From Patescibacteria group bacterium UBA6130 (GTDB lineage Bacteria; Patescibacteriota; Microgenomatia; UBA12405; UBA6130): a stretch of DNA of 40,814 bases. Positions 33,345-40,814 of this stretch are shown here, piece by piece (the stretch's first letter is position 1; the number at the start of each line of letters is the position of its first letter). The stretch lies in the NCBI GenBank assembly GCA_002428285.1, contig DIVO01000012.1, positions 10,609 to 51,422 of the forward strand. Reading direction: 5' to 3'. The position numbers were made by a program, and so were the translations under genes. A model generated the notes under the pieces. It was not told where the DNA came from. It did not search any database and saw only the letters and a program-made list of their open reading frames with translations.

Positions 33345-34605
33345 TAATATTAAAGTCTCTGTTAAATATTATTTTCAGATATTCAACAGAGGCTAGCCCC
33401 TCTACAGAGTTAATCTTGTAGGTGTATCTATTCATCGCCGAAACCTCAGAAAGGGTAGATTTCTTTGTTAACAAATGATATGGGGAATAGGAACTTGGTC
33501 TAACTTCACCACCTGAATCTTTAATTAGTTTAATTGTCTTTAACACATCTTTTTTAGTTTGACCCGGCAAACCAAGCATAATATAACATTTCGCGTTTAT
33601 ACCAACTTTTTTAAGCATTTTAATTGTTTTTATAACTTGGTGAGTTGACTGAACTTTGTGAATTTCTTGTTGAATATCTTCCTGAAGAGATTCGATTCCA
33701 ATTCCAACAGACTTACAACCAGCATTGGCCATAATTTTAACAATTTCCTCATCTAACAATGTAATACGTGTAGTACATCGCCAACTAAATTTAATATTTT
33801 CTTTTATAAGCTGTTGACAAAATTCTCTTACCCATTTTTTATCGTAAGTAAAATTTGGAGAAAACATTTGAATTGCATTAAAATACTCTTTGTTATCTTT
33901 TATATATTTTATGGTTTTGTCTACTGGCCGTCTTCTTTCTTTTCCACCATACATCTGTGTAGCAAAACAATATTCGCAATTGAAGGGACAGCCTCTTGAT
34001 ACAGTTAAGCTTATCTGTCTTTTGCCAAATTTCCTTATTGTTTTCTTATTAGAAATAATTCTGTCATATCCGTTCAACGGCAACTCCTTTAAAGGCGGAA
34101 ATGCCCATAAATCAGGCTCCAGATATTTAGGTTTAGCCTTGTAACCTCTCGAATTAACAACCACTCCAGAAAGCTCTTTTTCGTCAATTAATTTCTCTTT
34201 ATACTTAATAAAACTCTCAATTCCTAATTCAGGATCTCCTGCCCATATATAAGCATCAAAAATAGGTTTACCAAAAAACTGAGGGACATAATAACAAGAA
34301 GGACCATAGGCGATAATGTTTGTATTTGGCGTAATCTCTTTACAAATCTGAGCAGCCCTAATTGCCGAATGTGTATTATGAACATAAGAAAGGATAATTA
34401 GGTAGTCATAACGATTAAGCAACTTCTGGATATACTCTTTTTTCAAATAATTCAAAACACCACCATCGAAAATATCAACCTGATACTCTGGTTTATCGAT
34501 AAAATATGCAGCAGTCTCACCTAAAATTGTATAGTGGTGATGTAAAGTTAAATCATACGGCATTTCCGGTGGCCAGAGAAATAATATTCGAAGTTTATTA
34601 TTCAT
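33334..34605 (-). CDS. B12-binding-type radical SAM protein
   Basis: 423 residues. The N-terminal ~140 form a Rossmann-like B12-binding-type domain (ILFLWPPE at the start; YDYLIILSYVHNTHSAIRAAQ; IIAYGPSCYYVP). The radical SAM domain follows with VSRGCPFNCEYCFATQ, cluster cysteines C206, C210 and C213, and GIGIESLQEDIQ. Such proteins often methylate unactivated carbons or rearrange lipids and antibiotics; the DxHxxG cobalamin-binding motif is not evident, so cobalamin use is uncertain. First gene of a four-gene operon with overlaps of 11, 17 and 8 bp. Confidence 0.85.
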   Translation of the reverse strand: MNNKLRILFLWPPEMPYDLTLHHHYTILGETAAYFIDKPEYQVDIFDGGVLNYLKKEYIQKLLNRYDYLIILSYVHNTHSAIRAAQICKEITPNTNIIAYGPSCYYVPQFFGKPIFDAYIWAGDPELGIESFIKYKEKLIDEKELSGVVVNSRGYKAKPKYLEPDLWAFPPLKELPLNGYDRIISNKKTIRKFGKRQISLTVSRGCPFNCEYCFATQMYGGKERRRPVDKTIKYIKDNKEYFNAIQMFSPNFTYDKKWVREFCQQLIKENIKFSWRCTTRITLLDEEIVKIMANAGCKSVGIGIESLQEDIQQEIHKVQSTHQVIKTIKMLKKVGINAKCYIMLGLPGQTKKDVLKTIKLIKDSGGEVRPSSYSPYHLLTKKSTLSEVSAMNRYTYKINSVEGLASVEYLKIIFNRDFNINED

Positions 34606-34614
34606 CTATCAAAA

Positions 34615-34643
34615 ATATTATCATGACTATAGGATAAGTTCAA
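34615..34643 (-). promoter_or_regulatory. Promoter of the radical SAM operon
   Basis: Minus-strand TTGAAC (34643-34638), 17-bp spacer, TAATAT (34620-34615), 9 bp before ATG 34605. Predicted mRNA is nearly leaderless. Confidence 0.55.
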
Positions 34644-34932
34644 GTATATAATACTCTGAGAAAAAGTATCTACTTTAGAGTTTCCAAAATAATGTAATTT
34701 TTTCAACTAATGAAGTAATCATAATCTCATATATAAACCGCTGAATGCGGAAGACAGAACAGGACGAAGGTAATTCCCACTCAGAGCATAAAAGTATGAA
34801 ATTATCAAAATAGGTTTAAATTTTTTACAAAGTCCTCGCAAAAACTTCTTTTTATCCTTTTATTACTTATGTTTCTGACATTTTAGGAGAGAGGACTTAC
34901 TTATCTAGAATATCGAAAAGTTCTAATAATAT
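34644..34932. other. Non-coding gap between the radical SAM operon and the bactofilin-like gene
   Basis: No gene seen. Contains CCGC-TGAAT-GCGG (34738-34750), a long-range inverted repeat AAGTCCTC/GAGGACTT (34830-34837, 34891-34898), and at 34871-34932 the 3'-flank half of the direct repeat also found at 27396-27458. Confidence 0.5.
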
Positions 34933-35054
34933 TTAAACTAGCTTCTTCTCTGAAAAACGACTATAGGTTTCTCTAATTGTCATCAAAAGTGAGCCTAAGC
35001 CAAAAGACAAGGCAATCATTTGAACAAAACCTCCAATGAAAGGCAAAACAATGG
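34933..35054 (-). repeat. Right copy of the 122-bp direct repeat
   Basis: The 3' end of the bactofilin-like gene, 114 of 122 positions identical to 27459-27580, same orientation, 7.47 kb apart. With the weaker flank similarity the repeat unit is about 185 bp. Confidence 0.9.
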
Positions 35055-36105
35055 CAATTGCATAAATCACTAGACCAACTGCTAAATCCCAAAAATCTCT
35101 CTTGTCAAGATTTGTCTTACCCAAAACTGTCGATCCCAGCCATAGAGAAACGGGAATAACAGAAAGGAAAATTGCCAGCATGTATGCCCCAATTATAAAA
35201 AATGCTAAAGGTATTCCTAATAAAGAAATCAGCAAAAGAATGAACAAAATTGGCGCAAGGAAAAGAGCAATAAATCCAATTACAAAACTTCTGGTTGTTG
35301 ACTTCATAATAATTGAAACTGTCTTCTGAGCAAATCTTGGAAGAAAACGTAAAAATAATATTCCAACAACTAAGGTTGAAACAAACCAGGCAACTTTCAT
35401 TCCTAATGCAATGCTGGCAAAAAAGCTGCCCATTTTTCGTCCAATCGATTTGGGATCTGTATCTATAGAAACTACAGGTTCATTGCGATTCAATGCACCA
35501 GAAATAGTTGAGTCTGAACTGATTACTGCATCTTTCTCACTCCAGTAAGTTAAATCATTTTCCACGTTTGCTCCCGATGAAAGTCTTAATTCCCCAACAT
35601 ATATCTCAGCTTTCCCTCCAACTCTGTTTCCTAAAGTTAAATTGCCCGCTATTGCTCTTAAGCTTCCATTAACTTGCGAATTTACCCTAGCATTACCGGA
35701 AGCAAGAACTAAGGATTTACCAATAGTAGCGGTATCTACTAAAACAACTTCCCCACCTAAGGCAGTTAAACTGCCATTAATCTGCCCGCTAACAATGATC
35801 TGTCCACCTGCAACTCTTACGTCTTGGCCAACATCACCCATGATATTCACACTTCCGCCTGCAGCAATAAGATCACCATTAATTATTCCGTTAATAATCA
35901 CCTGACCTCCGGCAAGATATACATCACCATTGATTGTGCCGTTGATTTCTACCATATCCCCAGCGGCAAAATAATCGTCATCGATTGTCTTGCCTTCTTC
36001 AAGAACCACTACTCTCTCATCACGGTTATCATCTCGGGCATAGATATTAAAAAATGAAGAAGCTAAAACAAAAAAGGCTGCAAAAATTAAAAATAATTTT
36101 TTCAT
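34933..36105 (-). CDS. Bactofilin-like (polymer-forming) secreted/membrane protein
   Basis: 390 residues. Signal peptide at about 1-23 (MKKLFLIFAAFFVLASSFFN). Residues ~35-200 form regular beta-helix-type repeats of the bactofilin kind (NGTINGDVYLAGGQVIING, then repeated GxIxGD/GSL steps). Three or four membrane helices follow from ~235 to the end. Bactofilin domains self-assemble; here the domain would be outside the membrane, as in many DUF342/polymer-forming membrane proteins. ATG 36105 is supported by TATAAT 5 bp upstream. It lies 65 bp downstream of lon, same strand. Its last 122 bp are duplicated at 27459-27580. Confidence 0.8.
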   Translation of the reverse strand: MKKLFLIFAAFFVLASSFFNIYARDDNRDERVVVLEEGKTIDDDYFAAGDMVEINGTINGDVYLAGGQVIINGIINGDLIAAGGSVNIMGDVGQDVRVAGGQIIVSGQINGSLTALGGEVVLVDTATIGKSLVLASGNARVNSQVNGSLRAIAGNLTLGNRVGGKAEIYVGELRLSSGANVENDLTYWSEKDAVISSDSTISGALNRNEPVVSIDTDPKSIGRKMGSFFASIALGMKVAWFVSTLVVGILFLRFLPRFAQKTVSIIMKSTTRSFVIGFIALFLAPILFILLLISLLGIPLAFFIIGAYMLAIFLSVIPVSLWLGSTVLGKTNLDKRDFWDLAVGLVIYAIAIVLPFIGGFVQMIALSFGLGSLLMTIRETYSRFSEKKLV

Positions 36106-36110
36106 ACTTT

Positions 36111-36140
36111 ATTATATCAAGAAATGTTAAATTACCACAA
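36111..36140 (-). promoter_or_regulatory. Promoter of the bactofilin-like gene
   Basis: Minus-strand TTGTGG (36140-36135), 18-bp spacer, TATAAT (36116-36111), then 5 bp and the ATG: predicts a leaderless mRNA independent of lon. Confidence 0.6.
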
Positions 36141-36170
36141 AAATTTATTACAACCGGTTATACTAAAATA

Positions 36171-38543
36171 TTAAACAAGAGCAGTCTGGAATACCTTATC
36201 CAAACTATCCACAAAAACAAATTTCAAATCTTTTTTAATGTTTGACGGAACTTCGTTCATATCTTTTTTGTTTTCCTTAGGAAGCATAACTGTTTTTAAA
36301 TCAGCTCTATGGGCGGCTAAAACCTTTTCTTTTACTCCGCCGATTGGCAGAACTTTTCCCCTCAAGGTTATCTCTCCAGTCATACCAATATCTGCATGAA
36401 CCTTCTTTTTTGCAAGAGCTGAATATAAAGCTGTGGCAATAGCGACACCTGCAGAAGGACCATCTTTAGGCACAGCACCTTCAGGAACATGAATATGAAT
36501 ATCTGTTTTTCTACCAAAGTCCTTGCTAATTCCAAATTCATTCCAATGACTCCTCAAAAATGAGACCGCAGCTTGGCAAGATTCTTTCATGACATCCCCC
36601 AGCTTGCCAGTTAAATAAATCTTTCCATTGCCAGGCATTAATGCCACTTCGATAAATAAAATTTCACCGCCAGCTTGAGTCCAGGCCAAACCAGTAGCGA
36701 TACCTATTTCATCCTTTCTTTCTTTAGCCGTATGAGCATACTCTCTTGGACCAAGAAGTTTTTCCAATCTTTTTTTGGTAATATTTTTTTCCACCTTCTT
36801 ACCTTCGGCAATTTTTCTGGCTACTTTCCTTGTGATATTGGCAATTACTCTTTCTAAACTTCTCACCCCTGCCTCTTGCGTATAACTTCTAATCATTTCC
36901 TTAACGGCAGAGTCTTCGATAAGCACATTTTTCCCTGCCAAACCATTATTTTCTATTTGTTTGGGAACAAGATATTTTTTAGCAATATGAAGTTTTTCCT
37001 CTTCGGTATATCCAGAAAACCTGATAATTTCCAATCTATCTCTTAAAGCCGGAGGAATAGTATCCAAAACATTCCCAGTCAAAATAAAAAATACTTCAGA
37101 TAGATCGTAAGGCGCTTCTAAATAATGATCTGAAAAATTGGTATTTTGCTCTGGATCAAGTGCTTCCAATAAGGCAGCTGAAGGATCGCCTCTGTAATCC
37201 GCTCCGATTTTATCTACTTCATCAAGCATAAAAACCGGATTTTTTGTTCCAGCCGTTCTCATAGCTTGAATAATTCTCCCTGGCATTGCTCCAACATATG
37301 TTCTTCTGTGTCCTCTAATTTCTGCCTCATCTCTAACTCCGCCTAAAGAAATCCTTACAAATTCTCTGCCAAGAGATTTAGCGATTGACTTACCCAATGA
37401 AGTTTTGCCAACTCCCGGAGGTCCAATAAAACATAAAATGTTTGGTGTTCCTGGAGTTTTTGAAGTTATTTTGCTCTCTTTTTTCAGTTTCATAACAGCC
37501 AAATACTCCAAAATCCTTTCTTTAACTTTCTTTAATCCATAATGATCGTTATTCAAAATTTTTGAGGCATGTTTTATTGAAATACTTTTTTGACCTTTAC
37601 TCTTCCATGGGACATCTACCAATACCTCAAGATATGTCCTAATATAGCTAGCTTCAGGAGCGATAGAAGGCATACTTTCAAGTCGGCTCAACTCATACTC
37701 CGCCTTCTTCATTACTTCTTTGGGCATGCCTGATTTTTTAATTTTCTTTCGTAAATCAGCTAACTCATCTGGCATCTCCTGTCCAATACCACCCAATGTT
37801 TTCAACTCTCTTTCGATAGTTCTTTTTTTCTCTTCCAAAACAGCTTTTTTCATACTCTTCTCAAACTTAGTCTGAGTTTTTTTATCAATTCTTTTCTCAA
37901 GCTCTAAAACTTTTATCTCACTTGATAAGCCATTAATAACCAAATTTAACCTCTTCTTGATTGAAGCGGCTTCAAGTATTTCCTGTTTTTCGGAAAGAGG
38001 AATTTCTAAGATATAACCAACCTGATCTAATAATTCAGACAAAGGTACACCTGCACTTAATCTGATCATAAAAAAAGGATCAACCGATTTACCTAATCCA
38101 AAAGATCTTCTTAGTTCTTTAACTAAATGAGAAGAGCTTACTCTTGTTTCCTGATCCTCATCTACAACATCGGAAATTTCAACTATCTTAACGGTTTGAA
38201 ATGGTTTTTCATCCTCTTGATCAACCAAACCCACTCTTTTTATTCCTTTAACAACTGCATGTAATCCACCTTCGGTTTGAAATACCTGCTCAATTTCACA
38301 CAATACTCCAGTGTGGTAATAGTCGTTCCATTTTGGGTCTTCTGTTCTTGGGTCTCTCTGAGCCACTAAAACAACTTTCTTGCCATTTTGATATGCAACA
38401 TTGATTGCCATACTGGTTTTTGGACGACCAAATGTTAAGTTAATTTCGACGTGGGGAAAAGGCACTAAATTCCTCAAAGGAATAAGAGGGAAAACATTTT
38501 TGTTTGTTGTGTATTTGTCTGAATTTTTTTCTTTGTTATTCAT
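36171..38543 (-). CDS. lon: ATP-dependent protease Lon (LonA)
   Basis: 790 residues, standard length. The N-terminal substrate-binding domain covers about 15-215, then a coiled coil. The AAA+ module has Walker A GPPGVGKT at 374-381 and Walker B VFMLDEVDK at 437-445, with arginine finger region near 500-503. The C-terminal protease domain has the Ser-Lys dyad: Ser697 in DGPSAGVA and Lys740 in GGVKEKVLAA, 43 apart as in E. coli Lon. It degrades misfolded and regulatory proteins in the cytoplasm. Divergent from thiI, with its own promoter. Confidence 0.97.
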   Translation of the reverse strand: MNNKEKNSDKYTTNKNVFPLIPLRNLVPFPHVEINLTFGRPKTSMAINVAYQNGKKVVLVAQRDPRTEDPKWNDYYHTGVLCEIEQVFQTEGGLHAVVKGIKRVGLVDQEDEKPFQTVKIVEISDVVDEDQETRVSSSHLVKELRRSFGLGKSVDPFFMIRLSAGVPLSELLDQVGYILEIPLSEKQEILEAASIKKRLNLVINGLSSEIKVLELEKRIDKKTQTKFEKSMKKAVLEEKKRTIERELKTLGGIGQEMPDELADLRKKIKKSGMPKEVMKKAEYELSRLESMPSIAPEASYIRTYLEVLVDVPWKSKGQKSISIKHASKILNNDHYGLKKVKERILEYLAVMKLKKESKITSKTPGTPNILCFIGPPGVGKTSLGKSIAKSLGREFVRISLGGVRDEAEIRGHRRTYVGAMPGRIIQAMRTAGTKNPVFMLDEVDKIGADYRGDPSAALLEALDPEQNTNFSDHYLEAPYDLSEVFFILTGNVLDTIPPALRDRLEIIRFSGYTEEEKLHIAKKYLVPKQIENNGLAGKNVLIEDSAVKEMIRSYTQEAGVRSLERVIANITRKVARKIAEGKKVEKNITKKRLEKLLGPREYAHTAKERKDEIGIATGLAWTQAGGEILFIEVALMPGNGKIYLTGKLGDVMKESCQAAVSFLRSHWNEFGISKDFGRKTDIHIHVPEGAVPKDGPSAGVAIATALYSALAKKKVHADIGMTGEITLRGKVLPIGGVKEKVLAAHRADLKTVMLPKENKKDMNEVPSNIKKDLKFVFVDSLDKVFQTALV

Positions 38544-38552
38544 GTAATTAGC

Positions 38553-38581
38553 AGTCTAGCAAAGATCTTGCTAAAAGTCAA
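38553..38581 (-). promoter_or_regulatory. Promoter of lon
   Basis: Minus-strand TTGACT (38581-38576), 17-bp spacer, TAGACT (38558-38553), 9 bp before ATG 38543. The spacer holds an inverted repeat AGCAA/TTGCT (arms of 5 separated by 5), a possible operator. A second TTGACT lies at 38605-38600. Confidence 0.55.
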
Positions 38582-38611
38582 CGATATTAAGCTTAAAATA
38601 GTCAATTTAAA

Positions 38612-38620
38612 TGGTATAAT
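38612..38620 (+). promoter_or_regulatory. Extended -10 promoter of thiI
   Basis: TGGTATAAT, TGn plus consensus, 5 bp before ATG 38626; predicts a leaderless thiI-era mRNA. Confidence 0.65.
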
Positions 38621-38625
38621 CAAAT

Positions 38626-39792
38626 ATGAATTCCGAAAGATCTGAAAAATATTCTACTATCCTCATTCATTATAGCGAAATTGCCTTAAAAGGCAAAAAC
38701 AGAATTTTTTTTGAGGAGAAACTAATAAATAATATTATTGTTAGCCTTAAAGAAAAAGGCATCTTGTCTAAAGCAGAAAGATTATTTGGAAGAATATTAA
38801 TTCATACTAAAGATATAGAAAAATCTCTAGATATCCTTAAAAATATTTTTGGTGTTGCCTTTTTTGCCGAAATCGAAGTTGAAGAAAAATTAGTTAAGAA
38901 ATCCATCAAAAAAATGTTGAAAAACAAAAAATTTGAGACTTTTGCTGTCAGGGCAAAGGCTTCATTGTCAAGGAAAAGCTTAAGCAGTAATCAGATGGAA
39001 ATTAAATACGGAAACTTTATTAGGACAAAGTTTAATAAAAAGGTTGATTTAACTAATCCGGATCTGACTGTTTATATAGAAACTATCGATAATAAAAGAT
39101 TTGCCTTATATACCAAAAAGAAACCGGGACTAAGGGGCTTGCCAACAGGATCATCGGGCAAAGCCTTGGTTCTGCTATCAGGAGGAATAGACTCACCTGT
39201 TGCCTCATACAAAGCAATGTCCAGAGGTTTAAGTGTCGATTATATTCATTTTCATAGTTACCCTCAAACCAATAAACAATCCCTAGATAAAGTTAAACAG
39301 CTAGCAACAATCTTAAAAAAATATCATCCACAGCCAAGTGTTTTATATTTTGTCCCCATTCTTGAAGCTCAAAAAGACTTTTTAAACTCCACCGACAATA
39401 AATATCTGGTTTTGCTCTATCGAAGGTTAATGCTGAAAATCGCTCAAAAATTAGCAGATAGACTTAACTCTCAAGCTCTTATAACCGGAGATAGTTTAGG
39501 ACAAGTTGCCAGTCAAACAATTGAAAATATTACCGTGCAAAATTCAGCAGTTGAAATTCCAATATTAAGACCGCTAATAACTCAAGATAAAGAAGATATT
39601 ATAAAACTGGCAAAAAAGATTGGGACCTACGAGCTATCCATACAACCCCATCAAGACTGCTGTTCCCTATTTGTTCCAAAACATCCCACTACAAAAGCTA
39701 AGATTGAGGATATAATAAAACAAGAAGCCGAAATAGATATAAATAATCACATTAAAAAAGCTTTGGAAAAAATGGAAACAGTAAAATTATAA
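38626..39792 (+). CDS. thiI: tRNA 4-thiouridine synthase ThiI
   Basis: Adds sulfur to uridine 8 of tRNA. 388 residues: N-terminal ferredoxin-like and THUMP RNA-binding region (~1-165) and the PP-loop adenylation domain with LVLLSGGIDSPVASYK, SGGIDS at 185-190. PHQDCCSLFVP near 341-351 carries the Cys pair found in the ThiI active site region. There is no C-terminal rhodanese domain, the common short form. Operon with era, 2 bp apart. Confidence 0.93.
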   Translation: MNSERSEKYSTILIHYSEIALKGKNRIFFEEKLINNIIVSLKEKGILSKAERLFGRILIHTKDIEKSLDILKNIFGVAFFAEIEVEEKLVKKSIKKMLKNKKFETFAVRAKASLSRKSLSSNQMEIKYGNFIRTKFNKKVDLTNPDLTVYIETIDNKRFALYTKKKPGLRGLPTGSSGKALVLLSGGIDSPVASYKAMSRGLSVDYIHFHSYPQTNKQSLDKVKQLATILKKYHPQPSVLYFVPILEAQKDFLNSTDNKYLVLLYRRLMLKIAQKLADRLNSQALITGDSLGQVASQTIENITVQNSAVEIPILRPLITQDKEDIIKLAKKIGTYELSIQPHQDCCSLFVPKHPTTKAKIEDIIKQEAEIDINNHIKKALEKMETVKL

Positions 39793-39794
39793 TC

Positions 39795-40682
39795 ATGAAA
39801 AAGAAAAAGCAAGAAAAACAAAAAGCCGGAAATGTTGTGTTGATAGGAAGGCCTAATGCAGGAAAATCAACTTTAATTAACTCAATAGTTCAACAAAAAG
39901 TTGCAATTACTTCTCCCAAGCCTCAAACCACCAGAAAAGTAATTAAAGCAGCCTATCAGGATGAAAGAGGGCAGATTATTTTTTGGGATATGCCTGGGGT
40001 CTTGAAAAAGAATGTTGACTTAGTTAGTAAAAAAACCAGCGCCGTGCCGGGTAAAAATTTAGATAATGCCGATCTGCTTCTTTACATCATCGATAAAACA
40101 CGAGAAAGAGGAGATGAGGAAAATGTCGCCCTAGGTATTATCAGAAAAATTGATAAGCCCAAAATTATGGTAATGAACAAAATTGATAAACCAGGCAAAG
40201 ATTTTTCTTATCAGTATGATTTTTTAAAGGATGAATTTGACGAATTTTTAGAAATCTCGGCCTTAAAATCAACCCATCTCAAAACCCTTCTGGAAAAAAT
40301 ATTTTCCTACCTACCAGAAAAAAAAGAGGACCTGTTTAGTCAAAAACAGCTCATGGAAAATAAAATACTTAATCAGACATCAAGTGAATTTATTTCTGAA
40401 CTGATAAGAGAAAAAATATTTTTAACACTACGTCATGAACTCCCCTATTCTACTCATGTTGTAGTTGAAAATATGGAAGAAAAGAATGGTGTCTTTCACA
40501 TTAAAGCAAATATTTTGACAAACACCGAACGATACAAAAGAATGATCATCGGTAGAAAAGCCGAAACAGTTAAAACGATTGGAATTAAAGCCCGAAAAGA
40601 AATAGAACTATTTACCGATAAAAAAATATTCTTAAGACTTAATGTAATCACCGATCCTCACTGGCCGGAAAAATATCTTTAA
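39795..40682 (+). CDS. era: GTPase Era
   Basis: Ribosome-assembly GTPase that binds the 3' end of 16S rRNA. 295 residues. G1 GRPNAGKS at 18-25, G2 around TTRK, G3 DMPG at 65-68 (usually DTPG), G4 NKID at 128-131, G5 SALK near 155. The C-terminal KH domain (~215-295) includes IIGRKAETVKTIGIKARKEI. The N-terminal KKKKQEKQK tail is a small basic extension. Starts 2 bp after thiI. Confidence 0.95.
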   Translation: MKKKKQEKQKAGNVVLIGRPNAGKSTLINSIVQQKVAITSPKPQTTRKVIKAAYQDERGQIIFWDMPGVLKKNVDLVSKKTSAVPGKNLDNADLLLYIIDKTRERGDEENVALGIIRKIDKPKIMVMNKIDKPGKDFSYQYDFLKDEFDEFLEISALKSTHLKTLLEKIFSYLPEKKEDLFSQKQLMENKILNQTSSEFISELIREKIFLTLRHELPYSTHVVVENMEEKNGVFHIKANILTNTERYKRMIIGRKAETVKTIGIKARKEIELFTDKKIFLRLNVITDPHWPEKYL

Positions 40683-40785
40683 CTCTTTGGATATTTGTTT
40701 AAAAAGTTACTGTTATCTTGAAGAATTTTATGTTATAAAATAGACTGTTCAGATACAAAAAATATAGAAATCTAACTTCTAAAAA

Positions 40786-40814
40786 ATGATTAAAGTAAGC
40801 AATCTTACAAAAAC
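40786..40814 (+). CDS. 5' end of a probable ABC transporter ATP-binding protein (cut by window edge)
   Basis: Only nine codons are visible: MIKVSNLTK, the typical opening of an ABC ATPase (M-I-x-V-x-N-L-T-K). Too short to be sure. The frame stays open to the window end; about 103 bp separate it from era. Confidence 0.45.

Overview
The window is AT-rich, densely coded bacterial DNA with short operons, many 1-20 bp gene overlaps and few Shine-Dalgarno sites. Several genes have a TATAAT box only 5-6 bp before the start codon, which predicts leaderless mRNAs. These traits, a short UvrC, a sortase/LPxTG-like pair and large surface proteins with a beta-helix or golvesin-like domain suggest a Candidate Phyla Radiation (Patescibacteria) genome, perhaps Microgenomates. 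That placement is inference from gene content; no rRNA is present.

Region 1 (1-5568, minus strand) is an operon in the order greA, lysS, HD-domain gene, serS, secA (secA runs off the left edge). It is preceded by a good promoter and a leader that looks like a classical peptide-coupled attenuator: an 18-codon reading frame, an antiterminator arm directly after its stop codon, and a terminator hairpin with a U-tract. Region 2 (5698-9376, plus) holds uvrB, a sortase and a probable sortase substrate ending in LPQAG, a membrane helix and a basic tail. Region 3 (9377-11130) is a single GC-rich gene with a strong Shine-Dalgarno, unlike everything around it, followed by a structured non-coding stretch ending in a terminator. 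Region 4 (11131-19663) holds a GT2 glycosyltransferase, a 1135-residue membrane protein, uvrA, uvrC and tRNA-Glu(CTC).

Region 5 (about 19664-25100) is an island next to the tRNA, bounded by GC-rich hairpins. It has five genes of archaeal or unusual affinity: a GHMP protein resembling beta-RFAP synthase, a UPF0200-like P-loop kinase, a CYTH-domain protein, a SAM-hydrolase (DUF62) family protein and an archaeal/eukaryotic-type tyrosyl-tRNA synthetase. Region 6 (25185-27362) is one secreted or anchored beta-helix protein.

Region 7 (about 27.4-34.9 kb) is an accessory segment bounded by a direct repeat. The last 122 bp of the bactofilin-like gene at 34933-36105 recur at 27459-27580 with 8 differences, and the similarity runs on past the stop codon. 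Inside are a methyltransferase and a glycosyltransferase, a histidine-phosphatase family gene, and a tightly overlapping four-gene operon: B12-binding-type radical SAM, SPASM radical SAM and two kinase-fold-like proteins. This operon and the region 5 cluster are the best candidates for undescribed pathways.

Region 8 (34933-40814) returns to core genes: the bactofilin-like membrane protein, lon, thiI, era and the first codons of a likely ABC transporter ATPase. No CRISPR array, transposase, integrase or rRNA was seen.
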